Assembly (NCBI GenBank): GCA_951213105.1
Contig: OX578140.1
Location: 29,241,780 to 29,305,779 of the forward strand
Direction of reading: 5' to 3'
Length of the DNA: 64,000 nt
From: Amaurobius ferox
Lineage: Eukaryota > Arthropoda > Arachnida > Araneae > Amaurobiidae
Shown here: piece after piece, positions 35,746-46,794 of the stretch
Position numbering within the stretch: position 1 is the first letter of the stretch
Layout: each line of letters opens with the position of its first letter
Notes under the pieces: generated by a model
Told to the model about the DNA's origin: nothing
Databases searched by the model: none
Seen by the model: the letters and a program-made list of their open reading frames with translations, nothing else
Position numbers and translations under genes: made by a program

Positions 35746-37331
35746 TAGCAGTGTACCCGTTCTTCGTACGGAAAACGTAATATAAAGAAACTGTACATTC
35801 ACAATTATGTGTAAATTAATATAATATTCTAAATGATTTTTTTATTCTAAATATTCCATTAAAATATTTAATTTAATTCTTCTAAAAAATATATAAGAAT
35901 CTCTGGACTCGATATGCAAAATTATCTTCACAGGCAGATCTGAAGAATAAAGCATCCTGGTCCAGTTTGCAAATAAATTTAGAAAAAATATTTTTTTATT
36001 CTCGCAAAATGACAGAGATATGTAGAAAATCGTACTTAATTATGCAAAATATTGAATTTTCATCGATTCGGTGCAATTTTGATGAATTTAGCGTCATTTT
36101 ATCAATTTAGCGACATTTTCGTCAATTTAGCGACATTTTAAAAAATCGCCAAATTTACCGTCAAGTGGGTGTAGAACTGAAAGTTCCACTTGGGGACAAA
36201 TTTACGAAACATCATCACAACACTATGCCCTGACAAAACACAATTCATTTCATTTATTTAGAGCAATTTTATCAATTTCAAAATATTTTTATGGATTTAC
36301 AAACATTTTTAACAATTTGGAGAGATTTTAAAAATTCGCTAAATGAATTACTAAGTAGGACAGTTGGACTGACAGACAAATGTTACCGAAACATCATTTC
36401 AGTACTTCTAACAAAACAAAATTAATTTCATTGATTTAGCGTCGTTTTTATCAATTTGGCGACATTTTCGTCAATTTGGCAACGTTAAAGAAAAGTTGCT
36501 AAGTTAGCAATATCTCGTCAAATTCGTAGATCAGAAGAATAAAACATCCCGATCTCGTTAGTATATACTAAATGAAAATACTAAAATTGTATTAGAGGAT
36601 ATACCCGTTCTACTTTTATTCTGCTTCAACAATCGTCAAAATAAGTTTATTGACTAAACACAATGTAATGAGTTTATTGGCTACACACAATATATAAGTT
36701 TGAAAACTCTTTGACAAATTAAACGAAAGTGATGTACGCAGTCCGTAATTAATATAATTAAAAGAAAAATCAAACCTTTCATTTATAAAATACATTTTTA
36801 TATCCATTTATTTATTATTCAAATCGAAAAAACAATAATAAAAATTAACAAAACATTTGATTTAATTGCGTTGTTGAGCAACATGATATAAGAAAGAATC
36901 TTCTTCATAAAATTCGGATAATTAAATAACTATTTTGATTTCTTAATACTTTTCATTGCCTGTGAAAAATAAACCACGATGATGGAGTTTCCATTTAAAT
37001 TCTTGTTTCAAACCTGCGAATTTTCAAAAGTGACTGGTAAGCGCAATAAACTCCAACCAAACTCAAAGATAGAGTTTTAATTCACTTTCACGTTTTAAAC
37101 CAGCGATTTCCAACCTTTTTCGTTTGGAGGAACGAGGGAGTTAGAGAGAACTCCTATAAAAGTTTCGTTTTTCATTAATATCTCGACAACCCTTTTCTTA
37201 AAAATTCTAAACATGGACTAAATTTTAAGTAGGGCTATTTTAAGGCTATCCACAAAATTTCATTAAATTCGGTTCAGCTGTTTTCCCGTGATGATGAGAC
37301 ATACAGATTTTCAATTTTATTTATAGAGAAT
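35746..37331 (+). repeat. Longer copy of the same interspersed repeat
   Basis: Starts ACTAGCAGTGTACCCGTTCT and ends GTGATGATGAGACATACAG with TTTATTTATAGAGAATA. It contains two cassettes of TTTAGCG(T/A)CATTTT...GTCAATTT(A/G)GCGACATT at 36060-36140 and 36420-36530. The internal ORFs are not conserved. Confidence 0.7.
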
Positions 37332-37457
37332 AAAAAAATGAGTCTGAAAGTTGCCATGAAGTTTTATACCAGAAACGTTCAAATATTTAATGAAGTGTGG
37401 AATATATTTCTTGCATAGTAAAAGAAAATGTCTATCTCTCTTTTTCTCTCTGTGTGT

Positions 37458-37514
37458 CGAAAACCCAGACCACTCACCCTGAGGTATGAATAGCAGTTTG
37501 AGTTGTCAATTTCA
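37458..37514 (-). mobile_element. 57-bp SINE-tail insertion (tentative)
   Basis: CGAAAACCCAGACCACTC and what follows is a variant of the SINE tail, flanked by CTCTGTGTGT at 37448-37457 and 37515-37524. The duplication is low complexity, so this is the weakest case. Confidence 0.5.
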
Positions 37515-37829
37515 CTCTGTGTGTGTACAACACAGTCACAGAGAGTTCTTTAAGAAACTGTTGTGTACCAATCTGTGTATGTCACGTGTAGCGGAAAATC
37601 GAATTTACGGACAGCCGAGAAATTTCACATAGGCATTGGGGTAGTGGAACTCCCGGAACGATGTACCAGGATGCAAATTTTTTTATAAAGTCGAATTAGT
37701 TTGAAAGTTATGGACGTTTAAATTCGAATTTCGGACGAAATTTTACCATTTTCAGATCACATTTATCGGACAAGTGATTCCGAGCGCAGCGTAGCAGAAG
37801 AAGATTAGGAGAGCTTGGAGAGTAAATAA

Positions 37830-38600
37830 TGTTGCGAACGTGTAATATTCTCTCATTTCAGCGACTTCAAGAATACGACATGGAGATTCGACACAGAAAG
37901 GGATCATTCTTTCTGGTAGGTCGGACGGTCTGGGTCTCAACAACAACAGAAAGGGATTATCTCATAGAAACGCTGATGGCTCTCGATTGCTCTCGTGCTG
38001 AAATAAAATTAGGAGGCCAGATTTCAGCGACCATCGATTATAGTTCAAATTCACCACCAGATCCATGGAGTGATGAAGAACTTTCTCAATCCCAAAGAGA
38101 GAACAGGGATATCGAGCCAATCCTAATCCGCAAAGAACGAGCTAATGAGAAGCCAACTTGGCAAGAAATCTCCTGCTTCTCACCTGAAACGAAACGGTTC
38201 TGGATAGAGCTCCTGTACTACAGAGGAGCCTTAGTTCTGGAAAGTATATAGTAAGAAAGTGTATAGGAAAGTAGAAAGTATATAGGAAAGTATATAGAGG
38301 AGCCTTAGTTCTGGACACTGTGGGATTCTCTGCACTTGGGGAACGGGGTTGTATACCGCAAATAGGAGAGCGATGACAGAAAGGGCATCAGATGGCAGTT
38401 GCTTCTCCCTCGTTCCAGAGTGTCCAACGTACTAAAGGAGATGCATGACAGCCCACTGGAGGACATTTTGGCAGCAGCAAGACGCTGAACAAAGTTCGTG
38501 AACGTTTCTTCTGGTGCAATGCGAGATTCAGTGTTGAGAGCTGGTGTAAAGAATACACGGAATGCGGCGCTCGGAAGGGACCTAAGAAGAAAACACTGTG
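37830..38600 (+). pseudogene. Ty3/gypsy pol fragment (RNase H end to integrase zinc finger)
   Basis: It begins with 26 bp equal to the start of the LTR at 39867 (TGTTGCGAACGTGTA), joined directly to coding sequence: RLQEYDMEIRHRKGS, the end of a gypsy RNase H. A spacer with DPWSDEELSQSQREN and PTWQEISCFSPETKRFW follows. After a frame break and a duplicated GGAAAGTATATA patch (38238-38300), another frame reads LLLPRSRVSNVLKEMHDSP, GGHFGSSKTLNKVRERFFW and [17 protein letters not shown]. In the HHCC zinc finger the first Cys of the usual CKEC is followed by Tyr (CKEY). It carries stops and frameshifts and is dead. A 43-bp SINE tail interrupts it at 37905. Confidence 0.88.
37905..37947 (+). mobile_element. 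43-bp SINE tail in the gypsy fragment
   Basis: The end of the SINE (CTGGTAGGTCGGACGGTCTG, then CTCAACAACAAC) is inserted between perfect AGAAAGGGAT copies at 37895-37904 and 37948-37957. It is in + orientation and happens to keep the frame open. Confidence 0.88.
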
Positions 38601-38671
38601 GCCTTTTCAGTGGTGGACCTAGGATTAGGTTCTGGGAGAGGGGTTGACTCATCATGACCAACATCACCACA

Positions 38672-38809
<138 letters not shown>

Positions 38810-39353
38810 AGAAGAAAGTAAAAGAAGGTGAAAATTCAAAGTCACCAAACTTAATCAGTAGGTGCCTGGTGCCCCTGCATTTTTTATTTATTTTTTTCTT
38901 TAATATGCCTATATAGACGTTAATTGCCATTTCTGGTTAAATACATATTTAATTAATTGTCTCATTAATCAAATATTAATTAATTTATGAAACTATATTT
39001 ACTACTTTTATAATTCCACTGTGTGCATAGGTGGCTCAAACTTAAACTTACTTTATTCTTCTGAAATATGTGTAATTATATAAAACTAAAATAATAAACT
39101 TTGAACTGCACTGAATAAATATTTTGTTAAGCATACAAGAGGATAGGGATGTCAAAAATACAGCCACTAAACATATAAATATGAACGGTATAAACCGTAT
39201 GAGTAAAATAACCATAATTTTAGTCAATTGTTCTTGGCTTCTTTGCCAGGTCATCGAGAACTTCTTTATCGTGTACTGAAATATTTTGATGAATGTACAT
39301 TAAAGCAAGTTCGTTAAGTCTTGGTGGTTGGTTGGTATCGTGTCCATAAGAGG

Positions 39354-39600
39354 TCAGATTGAACCATGTGCAAATATTACTGCCTTAGCGAGATCCACAA
39401 TCTTCTCATTATAAAGATCTCCCTGGAAAGGGAATTCGCCAATGCTTTGCAAAGCCGCAAGTATTGCTGGACAGTCAAATATGTGTTCCAGTGTTAGCTC
39501 TTCATCTGGGCAGTTGAAGAGCTTACACTGGAACTCGTTAAGTCTTTCCACGCCAATTTTGTTACTCAAATAAATGACCTTTGGGGAGTGCAAGTTGTAA
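39354..39600 (-). pseudogene. LINE 3'-end fragment
   Basis: The minus-strand frame reads FNCPDEELTLEHIFDCPAI, then a segment ending AKAVIFAHGSI and a stop. The C...ETLEHI..DCPAI pattern is the C-terminal end of arthropod non-LTR retrotransposon ORF2 proteins. The frame is lost upstream of 39600. It sits inside the remains of the gypsy element, antisense to it. Confidence 0.75.
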
Positions 39601-39853
39601 CCGGAAGTGTCACCATAATCTGCAATAATGCATACACAACAGGAAAGAGATGTTTGTTGATGATCCGGACCAGGATTTTCACCAAACCAGCAGCACAATT
39701 GAGAAGGACCCTACCCCATAAAGAAAAGAATAAACAGTGGTGTTTATTGAATCCAGAAATCGTCTTCGACCAAGCCAAAAGTAGTCCATATCGACAGATT
39801 GGCCCCGTATTTTGGACCACAGTAGATTGGTACTGCCCGGGACTTGCAGTCGT

Positions 39854-39866
39854 AAGGAGGGGGCAG
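39854..39866 (+). promoter_or_regulatory. Polypurine tract before the LTR
   Basis: AAGGAGGGGGCAG lies directly before TGTTGCGAACG, where plus-strand DNA priming of an LTR retrotransposon would occur. Confidence 0.65.
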
Positions 39867-40798
39867 TGTTGCGAACGTGTAGTATTCTCTCACTGGCGTC
39901 CCCTGTCTTGTCTTCCAACTCTATCGCCGACCAAACGGCGCCATCGGAGGGTTTTCTCCAGAAAACAGCGGTACGAAAATTATTTCCTTGACGGCCCTCT
40001 ATGGCTGCCAAAATTTTGAGACAGAAGAAGTGTCGCCAGATTTGACGATTTATCGCCAATTTGGCGTCATTTGGTGCCTTCTTGGTACTTCGAGAAATTT
40101 CCTCAAATAACGATTACTCTACGAGATATTAGATAATTCTGGAAATTTCTACAGAGATATTTCCAGAAGTTTCTATAGAGAGACTATAAAAAGGACTCAT
40201 CACTCTGTTGGAATTGGGGACTTGACGAATGGACTTGATACGAGCTACGTTGGACTGTGATTGTTGTCAATGTTTTGAGAATATAGTAGCTGCTGTTTTG
40301 TTGTTGTTGTTGAAACCCAGACCGCCCGACCTACTAGAAAGGTGTAAGGTAACTGTTTGGACGGTCGGGAAGTGCCACCCAATTTAGACCGGAACCCAGT
40401 GGGGGAGGCATCCACAGGGACCGTACCCTCCTTCCCCTACCACCAACCTCTCGGAAGGACTTTTGGACCCACATGTTTAACGTGATCGTACTCCGCATGA
40501 ACACGGCGACAGTTTTAGCAGTGGCTGGAATCGAACCCGGGCCTACCGAGTGCAACTCTAGCGCGCTAACCAATGGGCTACCGCGCCCCAGCTGCTGTTT
40601 TGTGAAATTACTTTCGTCAACGTTTTGAGAATAATATGGCTTATTCTGTGAAATTAGTGAAGTATTTATGTGTTGTTTTTCTGTGCATTGCTCCTGTTTA
40701 CTCTGTGCTTGTGAATAAATGTAAGTTATCCAGAAACTTAGACTGGTTCTTGTATCATGTGTATACACCCACGATTCTAGAGGATACGTTTGATAACA
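39867..40798 (+). mobile_element. Gypsy-type LTR, split by a SINE
   Basis: It starts TGTTGCGAACG and probably ends TTTGATAACA (TGTT...AACA ends). TATAAAAAG at 40195-40203 is a fitting promoter and AATAAA near 40711 a fitting polyadenylation signal. Without the SINE and its duplication it is about 630 bp. The first 26 bp recur at 37830, which shows the 5' LTR was mostly deleted. The exact right edge is my estimate. Confidence 0.75.
40301..40589 (-). mobile_element. Full-length tRNA-derived SINE (289 bp)
   Basis: Flanked by perfect 13-bp AGCTGCTGTTTTG copies (40288-40300 and 40590-40602). On the minus strand, the head GGGGCGCGGTAGCCC has an A box starting at 40580 (TAGCCCATTGG) and the B box GGTTCGATTCC at 40537-40527, spaced 43 bp as in a tRNA. 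A body conserved among all copies (CCGAGAGGTTGGTGGTAGGG, CCCACTGGGTTCCGG) follows and it ends with a (CAA)n tail. This is the best reference copy in the window. Confidence 0.95.
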
Positions 40799-40855
40799 AT
40801 AATCTCAAACAGGGCCTTCCATACAAATTGTATGTCCCCATACAAACATGTAACA

Positions 40856-41114
40856 CAGTGCGACAGCTCAGTGGTTAGCGCGCGGGGATTGCACTCAGAC
40901 GACCCGAGTCCGATTTCCGCCACTGCCCAAACTGTTGCTGTGCTCAGGAGGAGTACGATCACGTTAAACATGTGGGTCCGTAAGTCCTTCCGAGAGGTTG
41001 ATGGTAGGGGAAGGAGGGTGCGGTCCTGTGGATGCCTCCTCCACTGGGTTGAGTTGGTGGTACTTCCCGCCCGTCCAAACAGATACCTTAGGTCGGACGG
41101 TCTGGGTCGAACAA
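40856..41114 (+). mobile_element. tRNA-derived SINE, diverged subfamily
   Basis: Flanked by perfect 14-bp ACAAACATGTAACA copies at 40842-40855 and 41115-41128. Its head CAGCTCAGTGGTTAGCGCG keeps the A box, but the B box is worn (CGAGTCCGATTTCC). The tail is (AAC)n. The body carries several differences from the 40301 copy. Confidence 0.92.
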
Positions 41115-41465
41115 ACAAACATGTAACATGGGCTTCATTCCATATTGACATTTTCCCTCCCTCATGTGGATATCTTTCATGTCCCCCCTCCCCTCCACGA
41201 AAATCGGATGACCACCCCACTCAAGTGATGTCGGCCCCTATCCTATGGGCGGCCTGTCTCAGAAATTACATAAGCACCTTAGCGATCGTTCAAATGTATA
41301 TTGGAATTCTTACAAGTGTATTGGAATTGGAGCTATAGGAACTTTAGCACCTACAAACAATTATTCTACAATTATTCTCTATTACATTAACTAGAAATGA
41401 AGCTTTATATCAGCTTACAGAAATTTGGCTGATTTCTTTTATTAATATTTTAAAGGGGGAGTTGA

Positions 41466-41696
41466 ATGTTGTTGTTGAGACCCAGACTGCCCGACCTACC
41501 AGAAATGTGTAAGGTAACCGTTTGGACGGCCGGGAAGTGCCACCCAATTTAGACCGGAACCCAGTGGCGAGGCATCGACAGGGACTGTACCCTCCTTCCC
41601 CTACCACCAACCTCTCGGAAGGACTTACGGACCCACATGTTTAACGTGATTGTACTCCGCATGAACACGGCGGCAGTTGTGGCAGCGTTGTTGTTG
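41466..41696 (-). mobile_element. SINE of the 5S-headed subfamily, part 1
   Basis: It reads from the tail TTGTTGTTGAGACCC to GGCAGTTGTGGCAGCG. The last words match the 5S-headed copy at 16107-16375. It is interrupted here by another SINE and continues at 41979. Confidence 0.8.
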
Positions 41697-41978
41697 TTGT
41701 TGAAACCCAGATCGTCCGACCTACCAGAAAGGTGTAAGGTAACTGTTTGGACGGTCAGGAAGTGCCACCCAATTTAGACCGGAACCCAGTGGGGGAGGCA
41801 TCCACAGGGACCGTACCCTCCTTCCCCTACCACCAACCTCTCGGAAGGACTTTCGGACCCACATGTTTAACGTGATCGTACTCCGCATGAACACGGCGGC
41901 AGTTTTGGCAGTGGCTGGAATCGAACCCGGGCCTACCGAGTGCAACTCCAGCGCGCTAACCAATGGGCTACCGCGCCC
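41697..41978 (-). mobile_element. Nested full-length SINE
   Basis: It runs from TTGTTGTTGTTGTTGAAACC to CGGGCCTACCGAG and GGGCTACCGCGCCC, complete with A and B boxes. It sits inside the 5S-headed SINE. Confidence 0.88.
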
Positions 41979-42051
41979 ATTGGTTAGTGCACAAACCACC
42001 GGGCTACCGTGCCCGAAATGTGCCAACAGCACGCGGTGTTCCCAGTTGGTC
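41979..42051 (-). mobile_element. 5S-headed SINE, part 2: tRNA piece and 5S 3' end
   Basis: The minus strand reads the last 30 nt of 5S (GACCAACTGGGAACACCGCG, GTGCTGTTGGC; 42051-42022), then ACATTTCGGGCACGGTAGCC, then GGTGGTTTGTGCAC. The junction 5S-CATTTC-GGGC(A/G)CGGTA is the same as at 16376. The 5S part is cut off 5' at 42051. Confidence 0.85.
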
Positions 42052-42299
42052 GTAATTCATTTCCCGACTATGGCGTATCGTCATGGAACGATCACTCTAT
42101 AGCGCTGAATGATAATAGGACGCCTGTTTGGCTGAGCATGTTTGCCATAAGGACTAAAGACTATTGTAGAAAAGGGTGCCCTGAAAACGCATCTATATGG
42201 GATGGTCCAGTATGTTAAAGTCTAGTTACAGTGGCGTATTTTGAAATTCAATTTGGAGTGAGGGTTCAGTTTTAAATATCAATCCCAGAGTGTCTGAGT

Positions 42300-44486
42300 T
42301 AGAGGACTACATGGGTTCAGGCCTGGCCTGTGGACTTGGACCCGATGGACCACGAGTTCGGATCTGGCCCGTGGACTTAGACCCGACCTGGTCCACGGGT
42401 CCGGCTCAGATAATTTTTTTTTTAAATTCAGGTTGGGTTGGCCCGGGTCAAAACAAATAATAAAATCAATAGGTAATTTTTACTTAAAATTTAAACAGTG
42501 ATATTTTATTTTCAATTTTTCCTGTGATTTTAATTTCAGTTATTAGATTCCGAATGTTTCTAAATTATAAAAATTAAATAAATTATATTCTCAAAGTAAA
42601 ACACATCCGTCGATTTCTTTCCGATAACAAATATTGAATGAAAATTTATTTGGACAAACTGTTATAATGTAAAATTAATATATGCGTAAGCCAAATTATT
42701 GTCCTTAAATTTATTTATATTTGTAATCTAAACATCTACCACTTTTAATTTAAGATTATTAAATTTTAAAAAATATTCATAACAATGTTATAACCAAAGG
42801 AAATAATACCTATGCATACTTACATAGAAAGTTTAATCGCATTGAAATATTTTTTTAAATACTAACAATTGTGCCATGTGACACATGTGACAACCACTGC
42901 AGTCAAGAATATTTGGTAATGATGAGCTCTAACAAAAAGGCATTGCATTGTTCACTGATAACTTAAATGAGTGAAAAAAGTATTTTGTTAAACCCAATCT
43001 CAGTGAAGAACCGTTTTCTCATTTAATTTCTCATATTATCAAAACAAAATGATAAGTAAAATCACACTTTACAGTACTGATCATTCTTGATTTATACAGA
43101 TATTTCAAATTTGGTTTCTTTTTAATTTATTTCTATATGTAATATAACTTGTGTTCCTTAAATGCACATTTGGATCATCATAGAAGACAACGGGCTTCAA
43201 TGTATTGTAAACTACCCGCCTTTGGTGACCAGCCTGTTCGCTACTCTTGAAAATTCTGACCGTGGCAAACTGACCGTGGACGGCCGGGAAGTGCCTCCCA
43301 ATTTAGACCTGAACTCAGTGGGGGAGGCATCCACAGGGACCGTACCCTCCTTCCCCTACCACCAACCTCTCGGAAGGACTTACGGACCCACATGTTTAAC
43401 GTGATCGTACTCCGCGTGAACACGGCAGCAGTTTTGGCAGTGGCTGGAATCGAACCCGGGCCTACCGAGTGCAATTCCCGTGCGCTAACCACTGGGCTAC
43501 TGCGTCCTCCGCGACAATCTCCATAACTTTATTTTTATTCACCCAATTTAGACCGGAACCCAGTGGAGGAGGCATCCACAGGGACCGTACCCTCCTTCTC
43601 CTACCACCAGCCTCTCGGAAGGACTTACGGACCCACATCTTTAACGTTATCGTACTCCGCGTGAACACGGCGGCAGTTTTGGGAATCGAACCCGGACCTA
43701 CCGAGTGCAACTCCCGCGCGCTAACCACTGGGCTACTTCGCACTCCGCGACAATCTCCATAACTTTCTTTTTATTCACCCAATTTAGACCGGAACCCAGT
43801 GGGAGAGGCATCCACAGGGACCGTACCCTCCTTCCCCTACCACCAACCTCTCGGAAGGATTTATGAACCCACATCTAACGTGATCGTACTCCGCGTGAAC
43901 ACGGCGGCAGTTTTGGGAATCGAACCAAGGCCTACCGAGTGCAATTCCCGCGCGCTAACCACTGGGCTACTTTGCCCTCCGCGACAATCTCCATAACTTT
44001 CTTTTTATTCACCCAATTTAGGCCGTACCCTCCTTCCCCTACCACCAACCTCTCGGAAGGACTTACGGACCCACATGTTTATCGTGAATGAAAAAAAAAG
44101 TGACCCAAAAGTGGCTTTTGTTTTAAAATCTTTAAAAAATATTAAAAATTGAAATTGAGAATTGAAATTTATATATTTTTACTCGCAATTGTCTGCTCTT
44201 TCTGGTGGTGTGGTTTGTTTTTTTCTTCGACGTCTGGATCGCGGAGAAAAAAGGCCAAAAAAAGGTCGAAATCGCATAAAACATTAAATAACAAAAAAAA
44301 AATAATTAAAATTTTAAAAATCGGTTTTCACGTGTCCCCTTCGCGTTGGGGATGGCTTTGAGTGCTTTTGGGACGGGTTAGGCTAGGATGAATTATTTAA
44401 AAAAAAAAAAATTGGGCTTAAGCCGAATCAAATCTTTATATTTTCGAGAAGGATAAAATTTAAAATTAGACCCGTGCAGACCTCTA
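42300..44486. mobile_element. Candidate hAT-like element with nested SINE array
   Basis: The left end TAGAGGACTACATGGGTTCA matches the complement of the right end, TAGAGGTCTGCACGGGTCTA, at 15 of 20 positions. Inside the left end are repeated GACCCG/CGGGTC words. No clear 8-bp target-site duplication remains (GTCTGAGT versus GTCACAAA). There is no transposase; the interior is AT-rich and holds a SINE array. Confidence 0.4.
43268..44085 (-). repeat. SINE converted to a tandem array (about 3.3 copies)
   Basis: Four SINE bodies stand in the same sense, with CCAATTTAG landmarks at about 43299, 43541, 43783 and 44015 (242, 242 and 232 bp apart). The joints between copies are the same: a head ending near GGGCTACT, then CCGCGACAATCTCCATAAC and TTTTATTCACCC. 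Copies 2 and 3 share a deletion around GCAGTTTTGGGAATCGAACC. Shared joints point to tandem duplication, not four separate insertions. Confidence 0.88.
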
Positions 44487-46540
44487 GTCACAAAATAACT
44501 AGCTTTTGGTCTTGGCTTCTTTTGCCAGTTTCAGGAACCGGAAATTTTCCAAATTTGCAGACTTTGGGTTTTACTTTACTGCAGTAGGAGAACTTCCCTC
44601 CTATTACTGTGACTCAGTAGCCGAAACACCTATTTTTTTTTTAAATTATTTGTCTCTAAAACCTGAGAACTTATTTTTTTTTTAAACCGGATTTTTTATT
44701 GTTTTTCTTTAGTTCAAGAATTTCAGAGCGACAAACTGAATGGGAATTCGACATTTTTTTTTTTATCACATGTGTGTTTAGAAAGCATTTTGAAACTTTT
44801 CAATTTCGAGGGGGGGAGGGGAGATTGAACCCCAAACCCCTGTCTAGTTACACTACTGTGCTCCACTCTTTGATAAAGAAACAGACTGTTATACTGTTTT
44901 TTAATTTTGTATTGTAGTGCTCTTACTTTTTTACAGGTTTTTAATTTATGAATTTCGAACATTTTATTACTGTGTCTTTAACCTTCGTCACAGGCGCTCA
45001 TAGAATATTGCCATTGTGACCTTGAATATCTAGGGGGAAAGTGCGCCTTGTCCATTCCCATGGGTGCCTATGACCAATTGGCTGTGGATAGGAAGAGATC
45101 AATATCTCTTCATTTACTGAATTGATGAATAATGCAGTGAATGAAGAGAATAAACAATGGTATTGATGAACAATGGTATCATTGGATGAACAATGATATT
45201 AACAAGGCCCGATTTAGCCTAACTGGGGCCTGGGGCAGATATTCGTCTGCCCCCCCCCCCCCCCTCCCTCTCCTTTACCTCCCGATATATATGAAATGAA
45301 CGAAAATATTTTTTAAAAACATAATTTTCTAGAAAAAGGTATACAAAATGTTGTTTAGATAAAAGAAAGTACTTAATTATTGAAAAAGTACTTAGTTATT
45401 GAAAAGTACTTAAGAATCCGTGACTGCATCGTGAGCCTACGCGGAATTCGCAAAAATGTCACCTATGTATTATCATCCAGTATTATATTTTTTGTGATAT
45501 GTCACAAATTTACATTTCTAATTTAATATATGGTCCCCATTCGCAATGTTCAATTTTCGATTAACTATAATTTAATGATCTTGCTGCATTAAAAATAAAA
45601 AATTTTTAATTGACCAAATTTGTCTAAGGGGGTCGTATAAAAATTTAAAATGCGCAACTTTTTGAAAATTAATGGGAGAACTATTTTATTACCGTAGTCT
45701 TATTTCCTACCTTACTTTTAACATTTTTGAAATTTACATTGCCCACTTATCTCCAACAGGTAGATAATTAAAGCGCGTTTCATTCTTTTTGGAACACCCT
45801 GTATACCCAAAATGAATATTTTTCACTGTGGAAACCTATTCTGATGTCATACATGTATTTTTGTGGAATCAGACATTAATTTTTCAATGTTGCAACTTTT
45901 TAATTTGGTGACCGGGACAGATGTCCCGCATGCCCCTGCGTTTGTCCGGCCCAAGATTTTAGTTTCGCATATAGATCACATTGGTAAACTAAATTTAGCA
46001 CCATGAAGTCCTTCTCCCTAATTCGATCTCTTACCTCCCCCTTCTCCCCCCGCCATCCTAATTCCTTTCTGTAATCCTTGCTACGTTAATCTGAATGAGA
46101 GAGAATTTTCTCTTGCGCCCACAACTCACGAGGCATAAAACATGTCTAAACCATATTACTACGTTTGGGCGCTTTCAAAGCTTTTTATGTGGTTTTCTTC
46201 TCGTGTGTAGGCTGACGTGACAGGACCACATGTTTGCGAAAGGCCATTTAAAGAATGACACCATTGTGTTTTTAACCACCGCACACCGTATTTTTTATTT
46301 TTCTGATTTTGACTGCTGCCACATCCCAAAAGGACACCTTGATTGGTTACTTCCGCCTATCATGCATTAAGTTATTCTGTTCTGTGTGTCTGCGTCCCAA
46401 CAGATGTCTCATGAGGTGTAGTATTTCATGTGATTGAACCTTTATTTTTAAGCCTATTCTTTCAAATAAAGTATTGGTTTAGCTGTCAATTCAAATATTG
46501 TAAATGTAGCTTTTAAATTCACTTTTGCCTAGGATGAAAA
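44487..46540. other. No gene; candidate MITE around 45205-45957
   Basis: GGCCCGATTTAGCC and GGGGCCTGGGGCAGAT on the left face GGGCATGCGGGACATC and GTCCGGCCCAAG on the right in partial inverted order, with C16 at 45251. Also present is GGAACACCCTGTATA at about 45810, a mariner-MITE-like end. The ORFs here are not supported. Confidence 0.35.
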
Positions 46541-46544
46541 CTTT

Positions 46545-46555
46545 TGCGCATGCGC
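46545..46555 (+). promoter_or_regulatory. NRF1-type site, likely PLPP promoter
   Basis: TGCGCATGCGC is the palindromic NRF1/Ewg recognition sequence, typical of animal housekeeping promoters. It lies 179 bp before the start codon in otherwise AT-rich DNA. Transcription start is inferred at about 46560-46680. An in-frame TAG at 46698-46700 shows the coding region does not extend upstream. Confidence 0.6.
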
Positions 46556-46733
46556 TTAGGCTGGAGGGAAAAAGAGCAAGATATCAGTATCAAATGTAAA
46601 CATCCTGACTCTCCTGCCTGATGCTTGTTTCGTGAGAAAATTTATTAAAATGTATACCGAATCACTAATGCAAATCCATTTTCATGTTATATGAATTTAG
46701 TACTGCAGTAGTCACTTTTATATTAAATATAAA

Positions 46734-46794
46734 ATGCCCAAAGACCGAGAAGTATTAATAAAAATTATTTTGGACTTCATTATCCTCCTCACTG
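46734..46794 (+). CDS. PLPP: PLPP exon 1
   Basis: Start codon with AAA just before it; 20 codons plus one base ([20 protein letters not shown]), the start of membrane segment 1. Donor GTGAGT at 46795. Intron 1 is only 162 bp. An alternative first exon, common in PLPP genes, cannot be excluded. Confidence 0.88.

Noticed and set aside
39588..40059. Overlapping 125-145-codon ORFs around the LTR
   Set aside because: They cross the LINE fragment, polypurine tract and LTR start, and match no gypsy protein in a continuous frame.
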